From Limimaricola cinnabarinus LL-001 (GTDB taxonomy: Bacteria; Pseudomonadota; Alphaproteobacteria; Rhodobacterales; Rhodobacteraceae), in the NCBI RefSeq assembly GCF_000466965.1, contig NZ_BATB01000001.1:124001-188000 (forward strand): 64,000 nucleotides of DNA, written 5' to 3'. Positions 1-8,893 of the stretch are shown piece by piece (position 1 is the stretch's first letter; every line of letters begins with the position of its first letter). The notes beneath the pieces were generated by a model that was given only the letters and a program-made list of their open reading frames with translations, was not told the origin of the DNA and searched no databases. The position numbers were made by a program, and so were the translations under genes.

Positions 1-963
1 GGCGCAGATCATCAGCGGCACCCGTGCCGAGCCTTCGAAGAAGCTCATCTTGAACCACAGCCCCCGCTCTCCGAGCATGTCGCCATGGTCCGACACAAAG
101 ACCACGATTGCTTCCTGCCGCGTGTCCCCGAGCACGGCGAGAATCTCGCCCAGCTTGTCGTCGACATAGCTGATATTGGCGAAATAGCCCTGCCGCGCCC
201 GGCGGACCTGCTCGGGCGAAATATCGAAACCGTCCGCGTCGCAGGCGTCCCAGAGCCGCTTCGAATGCGGATCCATCTTCTCATAGGGGATCGCCTCGCC
301 CGGCGCGTCGAGATGATCGCAGTCGTTGTAGAGGTCCCAGTACTTGCGGCGCGCCACATATGGATCATGCGGATGGGTAAAGCTCACCGTCAGGCACCAC
401 GGCCGCGCGTCGTGGCCGCGCGCCAGATCGTAGAGCTTGATCTTGGCCTGATGCGCGACGTCATCGTCATATTCGAGCTGGTTGGTGATCTCGGCCACGC
501 CCGCGCCGGTGACCGAACCGAGGTTGTGATACCACCAGTCGATCCGCTCGCCCGGCTTGCGCCAATCCGGGGTCCAGCCGAAATCGGCCGGATAGATGTC
601 GGTGGTCAGTCGCTCCTCGAAGCCGTGAAGCTGGTCGGGGCCGACGAAATGCATCTTGCCCGACAGGCAGGTCTGCCAGCCGGCGCGGCGCAGGTGATGC
701 GCGAAGGTGGGGATGTCCGACGGGAACTCGGCCGCGTTGTCGTAGACCCCGGTGCGGAACGGCAGCTGGCCGGACATGAAGGACGCCCGCCCCGGCGCGC
801 AGAGCGGGCTGCCGGTATAGGCGTTGGCAAATCGGGTCGAGCGCGCGGCCAGCGCCTTGAGATGGGGCGCGTGCAGCCAGTCGGCCGGGCCGTCGGGAAA
901 CAGCGTCCCGTTGAGCTGGTCGGCCATGACGATAAGGATGTTCGGAGACTTGTCCGGGGTCAT
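1..963 (-). CDS. betC: Choline-sulfatase, C-terminus beyond window edge
   Basis: A type I sulfatase that would hydrolyse choline-O-sulfate to choline and sulfate in the cytoplasm. The first 321 residues are present and the rest runs off the left edge. The N-terminus (MTPDKSPNILIVMADQLNG) is the metal-binding start typical of the family. The motif CAPGR at about residues 53-57 fits the CxPxR signature whose Cys is matured to formylglycine. A later VSDHGDMLGE segment fits the second metal-binding Asp/His. The ATG overlaps the TGA of betI (ATGA), so the two are translationally coupled. Its place beside betI and choXWV supports choline sulfate as substrate over other sulfate esters. No frameshift is seen in the visible part. 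Confidence 0.9.
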   Translation of the reverse strand, partial: MTPDKSPNILIVMADQLNGTLFPDGPADWLHAPHLKALAARSTRFANAYTGSPLCAPGRASFMSGQLPFRTGVYDNAAEFPSDIPTFAHHLRRAGWQTCLSGKMHFVGPDQLHGFEERLTTDIYPADFGWTPDWRKPGERIDWWYHNLGSVTGAGVAEITNQLEYDDDVAHQAKIKLYDLARGHDARPWCLTVSFTHPHDPYVARRKYWDLYNDCDHLDAPGEAIPYEKMDPHSKRLWDACDADGFDISPEQVRRARQGYFANISYVDDKLGEILAVLGDTRQEAIVVFVSDHGDMLGERGLWFKMSFFEGSARVPLMICA

Positions 964-1535
964 TTCAGCTCCAGTTCGAGCGCGGCGAGCAATTGGCGTG
1001 TGGCGGCGGGGCCGTCGGCGGGACCGCCCGCGAGGCCTTGCTTGAGATACATCCCGTCGATCAGCGCCGCGAGACGTTCGGCCGCGTCGATGGCGGCCGC
1101 CCCGAGCAGCGGCCGCAGGTCATGCGCGAGATTCGAGCGCAGGCGGCGGTGATAGATCCGCAAGAGCCGCGCCGCCGCAGGAGAGGTGCGAGCCAGTACA
1201 TAGAAATTGAGCCATGCGGCGACCACTTCGGAGCGGAAGTTCGAAGGGCCGAAGTTGGCCCGCAGAAGAGCTGCGACCCGACCGCGCGGATCGCCCTTTG
1301 CCGCGATGAGCGCCGCGCGCACCTCGGCGGAATACTCGGTGAGGAGGTGGCGCATCGCAGCTAGGAAAATGTTGTCCTTGTTGCCGAAATAGTGGTGCGC
1401 CAGCGCCGAGGACATACCCGCACGCCGCGCGATCTGGGCCACCGTCACATCGAGCGAACCCCGCTCGCCGATCTCCTCGATCGTCGCTTTGACCAATGCC
1501 GCCCGGCGTATAGGTTCCATCCCAAGCTTGGGCAT
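960..1535 (-). CDS. betI: TetR-family repressor BetI
   Basis: A 191-residue TetR-type repressor of choline and glycine-betaine genes; in characterised bacteria choline relieves its repression. The N-terminal helix-turn-helix covers roughly residues 12-55 and includes the segment VAQIARRAGMSSALAHHYFG. The rest is the helical ligand-binding domain. Length matches BetI (about 190-200 residues). The ATG at 1535 has a GGAG ribosome site about 8 nt upstream. It is followed by betC with a 4-nt overlap and is divergent from choX. A 14-bp palindrome in the gap between them is the likely operator. Confidence 0.9.
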   Translation of the reverse strand: MPKLGMEPIRRAALVKATIEEIGERGSLDVTVAQIARRAGMSSALAHHYFGNKDNIFLAAMRHLLTEYSAEVRAALIAAKGDPRGRVAALLRANFGPSNFRSEVVAAWLNFYVLARTSPAAARLLRIYHRRLRSNLAHDLRPLLGAAAIDAAERLAALIDGMYLKQGLAGGPADGPAATRQLLAALELELK

Positions 1536-1601
1536 GAAGGATCTCCGATCTGCGCCCGGGCCGAATGACCGGGTTGCAACGGCGACCCTAATAGGGTTTT
1601 T

Positions 1602-1615
1602 ATTGACGCGTCAAT
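1602..1615. promoter_or_regulatory. Putative BetI operator
   Basis: Perfect 14-bp palindrome ATTGACGCGTCAAT in the 112-bp gap between divergent betI and choX, 32 nt before the choX start. It resembles the TTGA-n6-TCAA type sites reported for BetI in other proteobacteria. A second dyad, ACCCTA-A-TAGGGT, lies at 1585-1597. Binding is inferred from position and symmetry only. Confidence 0.6.
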
Positions 1616-1647
1616 CAAGAACCAGAACCCACAGAGAGGACGACCCC

Positions 1648-2727
1648 ATGATGCTCCGCACCACGATCAGTGCCCTGGCGCTCGCCGCTGCCGCCACCGG
1701 CGCCCACGCGCAGGACGCCGCGCAGTGCGGCGAGGTCACGCTGTCGGATGTCGGCTGGACCGACATCACCGCCACCACCGCCACCACCGCCGTCGTGCTC
1801 GAGGGCTTGGGCTACGAGCCGGAGGTCAAGGTGCTCTCGGTGCCCGTCACCTTCACCTCGATGGCCGATGGCGACATCGACGTCTTCTTGGGCAACTGGA
1901 TGCCGACACAATCCTCGGAGATCGCGCCCTATTCCGAGGCTGGCACCATCGAGACCGTGCACAAGAACCTCACCGGGGCAAAGTACACGCTGGCCACCAA
2001 TGCCGCCGGCGCCGCGCTCGGCATCGCCAGCTATGAGGACATCGCCGAACATGCCGAGGCGCTCGACGCCACGATCTACGGCATCGAGCCGGGCAATGAC
2101 GGCAACAAGCTGATCCTCGAGATGATCGAGAGCGACGCCTTCGGCCTGAGCGATTTCGAGGTCAAGGAAAGCTCCGAGCAGGGCATGCTGGCGCAGGTCG
2201 ACCGCGCGTCGAAGCGCGACGAGCCGGTGATCTTCCTCGGCTGGGAGCCGCATCCGATGAACGCCAATTACGAGATGACCTATCTCGAAGGCGGCGATGA
2301 CTGGTTCGGCCCGAACCTGGGCGGCGCCGAGGTCTACACCGTCACCCGTCAGGGTCTCGTGGAAGAATGCCCCAATCTCGGCGCGTTCCTGCAGAACCTC
2401 GAATTCTCGCTCGAGATGGAGAACGAGATCATGGGTGCGATCCTCGACGAGGGCATGGACCCCGAAGAGGCCGCGAAGGAATGGCTCGCCGCCAACCCCG
2501 AAGCCGTGGAGCCTTGGCTCGAAGGCGTGACCACGCTTGACGGCTCGGACGCGCTGCCTGCCGTCAAGGGCGTCATCGAGGCTGATCCCCGCTATCGGGG
2601 CCGCCACCGCGCGCCCCTCCCCCGGTCCCGCACGGGGCCGGGTTTTGGATTTTCGGCCATCTTCGGCCCCCGCCCATCCGATCCGCGGCACAGGACGCCG
2701 CATCCCCCGACACGGAGACCCCGATGA
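1648..2727 (+). CDS. choX: Choline ABC transporter periplasmic binding protein; stop probably lost by a 1-base deletion
   Basis: Periplasmic choline receptor of a ChoXWV (OpuAC-type) importer. The chosen ATG at 1648 has the site AGAGAGGA 7 nt upstream and gives a clear signal peptide ending AHA-QD at about residues 21-23. The motifs DVGWTDITATTATTA and GNWMP are typical of ChoX. As read, the frame runs on past the usual end (ALPAVKGVIEA) into about 48 non-conserved Pro/Arg-rich residues that overlap two RNA hairpins. Adding one C in GAGGCTGA near 2580 gives GAG GCC TGA and a normal protein of about 312 residues. The true end is therefore probably near 2585. Confidence 0.88.
   Translation: MMLRTTISALALAAAATGAHAQDAAQCGEVTLSDVGWTDITATTATTAVVLEGLGYEPEVKVLSVPVTFTSMADGDIDVFLGNWMPTQSSEIAPYSEAGTIETVHKNLTGAKYTLATNAAGAALGIASYEDIAEHAEALDATIYGIEPGNDGNKLILEMIESDAFGLSDFEVKESSEQGMLAQVDRASKRDEPVIFLGWEPHPMNANYEMTYLEGGDDWFGPNLGGAEVYTVTRQGLVEECPNLGAFLQNLEFSLEMENEIMGAILDEGMDPEEAAKEWLAANPEAVEPWLEGVTTLDGSDALPAVKGVIEADPRYRGRHRAPLPRSRTGPGFGFSAIFGPRPSDPRHRTPHPPTRRPR
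2587..2642 (+). terminator. Two intergenic hairpins after choX
   Basis: CCCCG-CTAT-CGGGG at 2587-2600, then a 9-bp stem at 2621-2642 (CCCGGTCCC, loop GCAC, GGGGCCGGG with one U-G pair) followed by two short T runs. They sit just after the repaired choX stop. This suits partial termination or mRNA 3'-end protection, giving more binding protein than permease. Confidence 0.6.
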
Positions 2728-2749
2728 CCAGACCGATCCGAGGCGCCCC

Positions 2750-3580
2750 ATGGAGCTGAGCATCCCCAAGATCCCCGTGGGCTCGTTGGCCGCCGACGGC
2801 TTCGACTGGCTCGAAACCAACCTCGCCATCGTCTTCGACACGCTGTCATGGCTGCTCGAAAGCATGATCGAGGTCATCCTGTGGATCCTTCAGACGCCGC
2901 CCGAACTCGTGGTCATCGCGGTCTTCGTCGGCCTCACCTGGGCGCTGCACCGCCGCTGGCAGCCCGCCCTTCTCGTAACGCTGGGCTTTCTCTTCGTGCT
3001 CAACCAAGGCTATTGGGAGGAGACGACCGAGAGCCTGACGCTGGTGCTTTCGGCCTGCGTCGTGTGCATGGGCGTCGGTGTGCCGATCGGCATCGCCGTG
3101 GCGCACCGGCCGCGGCTCTACGCTTGGGTCGCCCCCGTGCTCGACCTGATGCAGACGCTGCCGACCTTCGTCTACCTGATCCCGGCCATCGTATTCTTTG
3201 GCATCGGCATGGTGCCGGGACTGATCGCCACGGTGATCTTCGTGCTGCCCGCACCGATCCGACTGACGCAGCTCGGCATCTCCAGCACGCCGACCTCGCT
3301 GGTGGAGGCCGCGCAGGCCTTCGGCGCGACGCCGCGCCAGCTTTTGTGGAAGGTCGAGCTGCCCTCGGCCTTTCCGCAGATCATGACCGGCCTGAACCAG
3401 ACCATCATGCTGTCGCTGTCGATGGTTGTCATCGCGGCTCTCGTCGGGGCTGACGGGCTCGGCGTACCGGTCGTCCGGGCGCTCAATTCGGTCAACACCG
3501 CGCTCGGCTTCGAAAGCGGTTTCGTCATCGTCGTGGTCGCGATCATGCTCGACCGGGCGCTGCGGGTGAAACGGGGATGA
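2750..3580 (+). CDS. choW: Choline ABC transporter permease
   Basis: Inner-membrane permease of the choline importer, 276 residues, of the ProW/OpuAB type. Several hydrophobic segments start near residue 48. The EAA loop, which contacts the ATPase, is visible as VEAAQAFGATPRQLLWKVELP. The ATG at 2750 follows a GAGG 8 nt upstream; an ATG at 2724 is in another frame. The gene lies downstream of choX and its stop overlaps the choV start (ATGA), so all three form one operon. Length fits ChoW of rhizobia (about 280 residues). Confidence 0.92.
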   Translation: MELSIPKIPVGSLAADGFDWLETNLAIVFDTLSWLLESMIEVILWILQTPPELVVIAVFVGLTWALHRRWQPALLVTLGFLFVLNQGYWEETTESLTLVLSACVVCMGVGVPIGIAVAHRPRLYAWVAPVLDLMQTLPTFVYLIPAIVFFGIGMVPGLIATVIFVLPAPIRLTQLGISSTPTSLVEAAQAFGATPRQLLWKVELPSAFPQIMTGLNQTIMLSLSMVVIAALVGADGLGVPVVRALNSVNTALGFESGFVIVVVAIMLDRALRVKRG

Positions 3581-4629
3581 CCATGACTGATACGACCAAA
3601 CGCAACGCCGTCGAGTTCGATGCCGTCAACATCGTCTTCGGCGACAAGCCCGAATCGGCCCTGCCCTTCATGGACAACGGGTTGGAGCGCGCCGAGATCG
3701 CCGAGGAGACCGATCAGGTGCTCGGCGTCCATGACTGCACGCTCGACGTTCCCGAGGCAGAGATCCTCGTCCTGATGGGTCTGTCGGGCTCGGGCAAGTC
3801 GACGCTGCTGCGCGCCGTGAACGGCCTCAACCCGGTGGTGCGCGGCGACGTTCGGGTGCGCATGAACGGTGAGATGGCTTCGGTCACTCAGGCCAACAAG
3901 AAGACCCTGCGCGAAATCCGTCTGCACCATGTCGCCATGGTGTTCCAGCAGTTCGGCCTGCTGCCGTGGCGCACGGTGCGCGATAACGTCGGCCTCGGGC
4001 TCGAGCTTGGCGGGATGTCGAAATCCGAGCGCCGCGACCGGGTCGAGACCGAGCTGGAGATGGTGGGCCTCGCCGACCGGGCCGACGCGCTGGTGGGCGA
4101 GCTGTCGGGCGGCATGCAGCAGCGCGTGGGCCTCGCCCGCGCCTTTGCCACCGACGCGCCGATCCTCCTGATGGACGAGCCCTTCTCGGCGCTCGACCCG
4201 CTGATCCGCTCGCGGCTTCAGGACGAGCTTCTGGATCTGCAGGCGCGCAAGCAGCGCACCATCATCTTCGTCAGTCACGATCTCGACGAGGCGTTCAAGC
4301 TCGGCAACCGCATCGCCATCATGGAAGGCGGCCGGATCGTGCAGGCGGGCACGCCGCGGCAGATCTTCACCAAGCCCGCCAATGGCTACGTGAAGGACTT
4401 CGTGGCGCATATGAACCCGCTCGGCGTGCTCTGCGCGCGCGACGTGATGGACCCGGACGCCCATCTCGCGGCGGAAGGACAGGTGACGGCGGATACGCCG
4501 ATCCTTGAGGTGATGGCCCTGATCCATGCCACGCCCGCCCCGCTCGACGTGACCGAGAAGGGCCGCGTCATCGGTCAGGTCAGTCCCGGCTCGATCCTCG
4601 AGCGTCTGGGCCAGATGCCTGCCGGTTGA
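3577..4629 (+). CDS. choV: Choline ABC transporter ATP-binding protein
   Basis: ATPase that powers ChoXW, 350 residues. Walker A is GLSGSGKST (about residues 69-77), the Q-loop is in VFQQFGLLPW, the ABC signature is LSGGMQQR, Walker B is ILLMDEPFSALD, and the H-loop is FVSHD. The last 80 residues resemble a single degenerate CBS-like module, as in other glycine-betaine ATPases, where such modules can sense osmotic state. Its start overlaps the choW stop by 4 nt. The last 50 nt are shared, on the opposite strand, with the end of the convergent EamA exporter gene. Confidence 0.93.
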   Translation: MTMTDTTKRNAVEFDAVNIVFGDKPESALPFMDNGLERAEIAEETDQVLGVHDCTLDVPEAEILVLMGLSGSGKSTLLRAVNGLNPVVRGDVRVRMNGEMASVTQANKKTLREIRLHHVAMVFQQFGLLPWRTVRDNVGLGLELGGMSKSERRDRVETELEMVGLADRADALVGELSGGMQQRVGLARAFATDAPILLMDEPFSALDPLIRSRLQDELLDLQARKQRTIIFVSHDLDEAFKLGNRIAIMEGGRIVQAGTPRQIFTKPANGYVKDFVAHMNPLGVLCARDVMDPDAHLAAEGQVTADTPILEVMALIHATPAPLDVTEKGRVIGQVSPGSILERLGQMPAG

Positions 4630-5542
4630 GGGCCATGGCGTCGGGCGTGGCGGCGGTCAGGCCCCGTCGCGCCCGCGCCTCGCGCCAGGTGATGAACATC
4701 ACCGCGCCCATGATGATCCCGCCGCCCAGAACCGTATAGGGATCGATCGGCTCGCCGAACAGGATCGCGCCGATCAGCACCGCCCAGACAAGCTGCAGGA
4801 AGGTCACCGGCTGCGTCACGGTGAGCGGCGCGGCGGCGAAGGCCCGGGTCATCGCGTAATGCCCCGAGGTGCCCAGACCGGCGGCGAGACACAGTTGCAC
4901 GAGGACCATGAGTTCAGGCGTCTGCCACACCGGCAGCGCGAAGGGCAGCAGCCCCAGCGGCACCATCAGCGACAGCATCGCCACGATCACCTCGGCCGGC
5001 AGTTCGTTCGACAGCCGCTTGACCACGAGATAGCCCGAGGCGATCAGCACCGCCGTGCCAAGCATGGCGACATGGCCGGGGTCGATTTCGCGCAGGCCGG
5101 GACGCAGCACGATGAGCGCCCCGAGAAACGCCACGCCCACCGCCGCAAGGCGGCGGGGCGGCAACGGCTCCCCCATAAGGAGCGCAGCACCCAACGTCAC
5201 CCAGATCGGGTTGAGGTAGTTGATCGCCGTCACGTCGCCCAAGGGAATGCGGGTGATCGCAAAGAACCACAGGCCGACCCCGAGGCTGTGCAACACCGCG
5301 CGCAGCCCCAGAAGCTGCCAGTGGCGCGGCGCAAGGCGCACCCGACGCAGCGCCGGTAGCATGGGCAAGAGAAACGGCAGGCCCAGCGCGAAGCGCAGCA
5401 ATGCCGTCTGCGCCGTAGGCAGGGCAGACCCCACCGCCTTGATCAGGACGGTCATGCCGACAAAGCATAGCCCGGCCGCCACCATCCAGCCGATGCCGGT
5501 GACGGGCGACCCTTCGGAACGCGAAATGGATGCCATGCTCAT
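4580..5542 (-). CDS. EamA/DMT-family transporter
   Basis: Inner-membrane protein of 320 residues with about ten hydrophobic helices in two EamA repeats of five (roughly residues 17-150 and 155-290), as in drug/metabolite exporters. The conserved repeat ends with NYLNPIWVTLGAALLMGEPL and a matching LQLVWAVLIGAILFGEPI, which is the usual DMT pattern. The start ATG at 5542 has GGGAG upstream. The substrate cannot be told from sequence. The last residues are polar, and their coding DNA overlaps the end of choV tail-to-tail by 50 nt. Confidence 0.85.
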   Translation of the reverse strand: MSMASISRSEGSPVTGIGWMVAAGLCFVGMTVLIKAVGSALPTAQTALLRFALGLPFLLPMLPALRRVRLAPRHWQLLGLRAVLHSLGVGLWFFAITRIPLGDVTAINYLNPIWVTLGAALLMGEPLPPRRLAAVGVAFLGALIVLRPGLREIDPGHVAMLGTAVLIASGYLVVKRLSNELPAEVIVAMLSLMVPLGLLPFALPVWQTPELMVLVQLCLAAGLGTSGHYAMTRAFAAAPLTVTQPVTFLQLVWAVLIGAILFGEPIDPYTVLGGGIIMGAVMFITWREARARRGLTAATPDAMALNRQASGPDARGSSRD

Positions 5543-5647
5543 GCAATTCTCCCGCAGCTACAGGAGGGGAAACCACTGCGAGATGCAAGGCCGGGCCGGC
5601 TGCGAAGGGGCCGGCCGGGTATGAGTATCTGAAGAGTGAAGTTGCCG

Positions 5648-6265
5648 TCAGCCGCCCCAGATCAATCCGGCGGCAATGCTCCACATCACCAGCGCGATGA
5701 GTGCGTCGAGCACCCGCCAGGCGGCGGGGCGCGCGAAGATGGGTCGCAAGAGGCGCGCACCATAGCCCAAGGCGAAGAAAAACACGAAGGAGGCAGTGAC
5801 TGCGCCGGTGCCGAAAGCCCAGCTTCGGCCTTCGAAGCGCGAGGCGACCGAACCCAAAAGCACCAGCGTGTCGAGATAGACATGCGGGTTGAGCCAGGTG
5901 AGCGCGAGGCAGGTCAGCACCGCGCGGCGCAGCCCCGCCGCGCCGTCATCGGCGGCGCGCAGCGCCTCGCCGCCACGCCACGCAGCGATCAGCGCGCGTG
6001 CCCCGTAAACGATCAGGAAGGCCGCCCCGCCCCAGCGCAACAGCGGCGCGATCCACGGTGCGGCCTCGGCCAGCGCGGCAAAGCCCAAGATGCCCGCCGC
6101 GATCAGCACCGCGTCCGACACCGCGCAGGTCAGCACCACGGCGAGCACGTGATCGCCCCGGAGCCCCTGCCGCAGCACGAACGCGTTCTGTGCCCCTATG
6201 GCAAGGATCAGCGACAGCCCGAGCGCGAGCCCGGCGGCGAAGGCGGAGAGAAAACCGGCGTCCAT
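5648..6265 (-). CDS. LysE/ArgO-family amino-acid exporter
   Basis: Inner-membrane exporter of 205 residues with about six hydrophobic segments. The N-terminal GLSLILAIGAQNAFVLRQGL is the hallmark of the LysE/ArgO branch (basic amino-acid export), as opposed to RhtB. The central LTWLNPHVYLDTLVLLGSV is also family-typical. It follows the UvrD gene on the same strand, 38 nt downstream. ArgO in E. coli exports arginine; whether this one takes arginine or lysine cannot be decided here. Confidence 0.87.
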   Translation of the reverse strand: MDAGFLSAFAAGLALGLSLILAIGAQNAFVLRQGLRGDHVLAVVLTCAVSDAVLIAAGILGFAALAEAAPWIAPLLRWGGAAFLIVYGARALIAAWRGGEALRAADDGAAGLRRAVLTCLALTWLNPHVYLDTLVLLGSVASRFEGRSWAFGTGAVTASFVFFFALGYGARLLRPIFARPAAWRVLDALIALVMWSIAAGLIWGG

Positions 6266-6303
6266 GCGAGCGCCTTAGCCGCAGCCCCCGGACGCCGCAA
6301 TCC

Positions 6304-8703
6304 TCAGAACGGCACGTCGTCCGCCGCATCGGCGGCGACGATGAACCGCGCCACCACCTTCTTCTGCCCGGCCTTGTCGAAGGCGATGTCGAGCTTGTCG
6401 CCCTCGACACCCATCACCTCGCCATAGCCGAACTTCTGGTGGAACACGCGGTCGCCCGCGGTGAAGGAGGACACCGCCGTCATGTCGATGGTGATGTTCT
6501 TGGCCTCCGCCGGCTGGCGCATCTGCCGCGCCTGCCCGCGCGCCTGCAGTCGCTTCCAGCCGGGCGAGTTGTAGACATCGGCCTTGGCGGCATTGTCGTG
6601 CAGCCGCGAACCCTGCGCCTCGGCGATCGCGGGTGAGGCCTGCGACGACATGCCCGCCGCGCCGTAAGTGCCACCGTAAAGACCCGGCGGCGTCAGCACC
6701 TCGACATGCGCCTCGGGCAATTCGTCGATGAAGCGCGAGGGCAGCTGGCTCTGCCACTGACCATAGACGCGGCGATTGGCTGCAAAGGAGATCGTGCAGA
6801 CTGCCTCGGCGCGGGTGATGCCGACATAGGCAAGACGGCGCTCCTCCTCGAGGCCGCGCAGCCCGCTTTCGTCCATCGAGCGCTGCGACGGGAACAGACC
6901 GTCCTCCCAGCCCGGCAGGAAGACCATCGGAAACTCAAGACCCTTGGCCGCGTGCAGGGTCATGATCGACACCTTCTCGCCCGCGTCGTCCTGTGCGTGA
7001 TCCATGATCAGCGCCACGTGTTCAAGAAAGCCCTGCAGGCTATCGAAGGCCTCGAGCGCCTTGACCAACTCCTTGAGGTTCTCGAGCCGCCCCGGCGCCT
7101 CCGGCGTCTTGTCGTTCTGCCACATGCCGGTGTAGCCGCTCTCGTCGAGGATCATCTCGGCCAGCTCGACATGGGTGTCGCTCTCGCTCACCACCTGCCC
7201 GTGCCAGCGGTCGAGCGCCTCGACGAGCACCGTCAGCTCCTTGAGGCCCTTGCCGCCCAGAAGCTTGGTCTGCACGACGATGCGTGCGCCCTCGACGAGG
7301 TTCACGCCGTTCGAGCGCGCGGCGCGCTGGATCGTCTGCACCGCCTTGTTGCCAAGGCCGCGTTTGGGCGTGTTGACGATCCGCTCGAAGGCGAGGTCGT
7401 CGTCGGGGCTGACGGCAAGGCGGAAATAAGCCATCGCGTCGCGAATCTCGAGCCGCTCATAGAAGCGCGGGCCGCCGATCACGCGATATGGCAGTCCGAT
7501 GGTCAGGAAGCGGTCCTCGAAGGCGCGCATCTGGTGGCTGGCCCGCACGAGGATCGCCATGGAATCGAGACCCACGGGCGCCATGCCGCGCGTGCCGCGC
7601 TGCGCCGCCTCGATCTCCTCGCCGACCCAGCGGGCTTCCTCGTCGCCGTCCCAATGGCCGATCAGGCGGACCCTCTCGCCCTCCTGCTCCTCGGTCCAGA
7701 GCGTCTTGCCCAAGCGGCCCTTGTTGGCGGTGATCAGCCCCGAAGCCGCAGCGAGGATGTGCGGCGTGGAGCGGTAGTTCTGCTCCAGCCGGATCACCTC
7801 GGCACCCTCGAAATCCTTTTCGAAGCGCAGGATGTTGCCTACCTCGGCTCCACGCCAGCCATAGATCGACTGATCGTCGTCGCCGACACAGCAGATGTTC
7901 TTGTGGCCGCCCGCCAGCAGCCGCAGCCACAGATACTGTGCCGCGTTGGTGTCCTGATACTCGTCCACGAGGATGTAGCGGAACCAGCGCCGATACTGGT
8001 CGAGCACGTCGTCGCGGGTCTGGAAGATCGTGACCATATGCAGGAGAAGATCGCCGAAATCGACGGCATTGAGCTCTCTCAAGCGCAGCTGATAGGCAGC
8101 GTAGAGCTTGACGCCCTTGCCGTCATAAGCCGAGGCGTCGGCGGTGGGCACCTTGTCGGGCGTCAGCGCGCGGTTCTTCCAATCGTCGATGATCCCCGCC
8201 AGCATCCGCGCGGGCCAGCGCTTGTCGTCGATGTTCTCGGCCGCGACCAGTTGCTTGAGAAGCCTTATCTGGTCGTCGGTATCGAGGATGGTGAAGTTCG
8301 ACTTCAGCCCGACCAGCTCGGCGTGACGGCGCAACAGCTTGACACAGATCGCATGAAAGGTGCCGAGCCATGGCAGCCCCTCGACCGCCTCGCCAAGCAT
8401 CCTGCCGATCCGCTCCTTCATCTCGCGCGCGGCCTTGTTGGTGAAGGTCACGGCGAGGATCTCGTTGGGGCGCGCGCGTCCGGTGCGCATCAAATGCACG
8501 ATCCGCGCGGTCAGCGCGCGGGTCTTGCCGGTCCCTGCGCCCGCCAGCATCAGCACAGGGCCGTCCATCGTCTCGACCGCGAGCCTCTGGGCCGGGTTCA
8601 GGCCCTCGAGATAGGGGGCGGCGCCGCCCGGCTGCGCCATGGCACGGCGCGACAGGGGCTGGGAGGCGGCCTCGAAGGCCTCGTCGTCGGAAAAGCTGCT
8701 CAT
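6304..8703 (-). CDS. uvrD: UvrD/PcrA-type 3'-5' DNA helicase
   Basis: Superfamily 1A helicase of 799 residues acting in nucleotide-excision and mismatch repair and in clearing replication blocks. Walker A is AGAGTGKT at about 54-61, the DExx box is ILVDEYQDTN, and GDDDQSIYGWRGA, LEQNYRST, MTLHAAKGLEFP and the motif VI region LAYVGITRAE follow in the normal order. The C-terminus (about 730-799) has the usual Tudor-like segment with DRVFHQKFGYGEV. Length is in range (E. coli UvrD has 720, many alphaproteobacteria nearly 800). UvrD and PcrA cannot be separated on motifs. Confidence 0.93.
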   Translation of the reverse strand: MSSFSDDEAFEAASQPLSRRAMAQPGGAAPYLEGLNPAQRLAVETMDGPVLMLAGAGTGKTRALTARIVHLMRTGRARPNEILAVTFTNKAAREMKERIGRMLGEAVEGLPWLGTFHAICVKLLRRHAELVGLKSNFTILDTDDQIRLLKQLVAAENIDDKRWPARMLAGIIDDWKNRALTPDKVPTADASAYDGKGVKLYAAYQLRLRELNAVDFGDLLLHMVTIFQTRDDVLDQYRRWFRYILVDEYQDTNAAQYLWLRLLAGGHKNICCVGDDDQSIYGWRGAEVGNILRFEKDFEGAEVIRLEQNYRSTPHILAAASGLITANKGRLGKTLWTEEQEGERVRLIGHWDGDEEARWVGEEIEAAQRGTRGMAPVGLDSMAILVRASHQMRAFEDRFLTIGLPYRVIGGPRFYERLEIRDAMAYFRLAVSPDDDLAFERIVNTPKRGLGNKAVQTIQRAARSNGVNLVEGARIVVQTKLLGGKGLKELTVLVEALDRWHGQVVSESDTHVELAEMILDESGYTGMWQNDKTPEAPGRLENLKELVKALEAFDSLQGFLEHVALIMDHAQDDAGEKVSIMTLHAAKGLEFPMVFLPGWEDGLFPSQRSMDESGLRGLEEERRLAYVGITRAEAVCTISFAANRRVYGQWQSQLPSRFIDELPEAHVEVLTPPGLYGGTYGAAGMSSQASPAIAEAQGSRLHDNAAKADVYNSPGWKRLQARGQARQMRQPAEAKNITIDMTAVSSFTAGDRVFHQKFGYGEVMGVEGDKLDIAFDKAGQKKVVARFIVAADAADDVPF

Positions 8704-8893
8704 GACGCCAATCTAGCCTCCGTCGCCCGCGAAGAAAAGCGGCGTTCCGTAAATGTTCACAATGTGGCAGAAACCGGCCAAATCCCTTGAAATCGTTTTA
8801 TAATTCCACTGTTACGGTGGCGTGGATCAAAGCCGATTAACTCTTCGACAGCGCCTTTCTGTAAGTCTGCTCTCGCTCAAGCAGGATGCCGTC

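Noticed and set aside
6706-8790. 694-codon open frame on the plus strand opposite uvrD
   Set aside because: It mirrors the UvrD gene, whose motifs are complete. Long antisense frames are expected in high-GC DNA with strong third-position bias.
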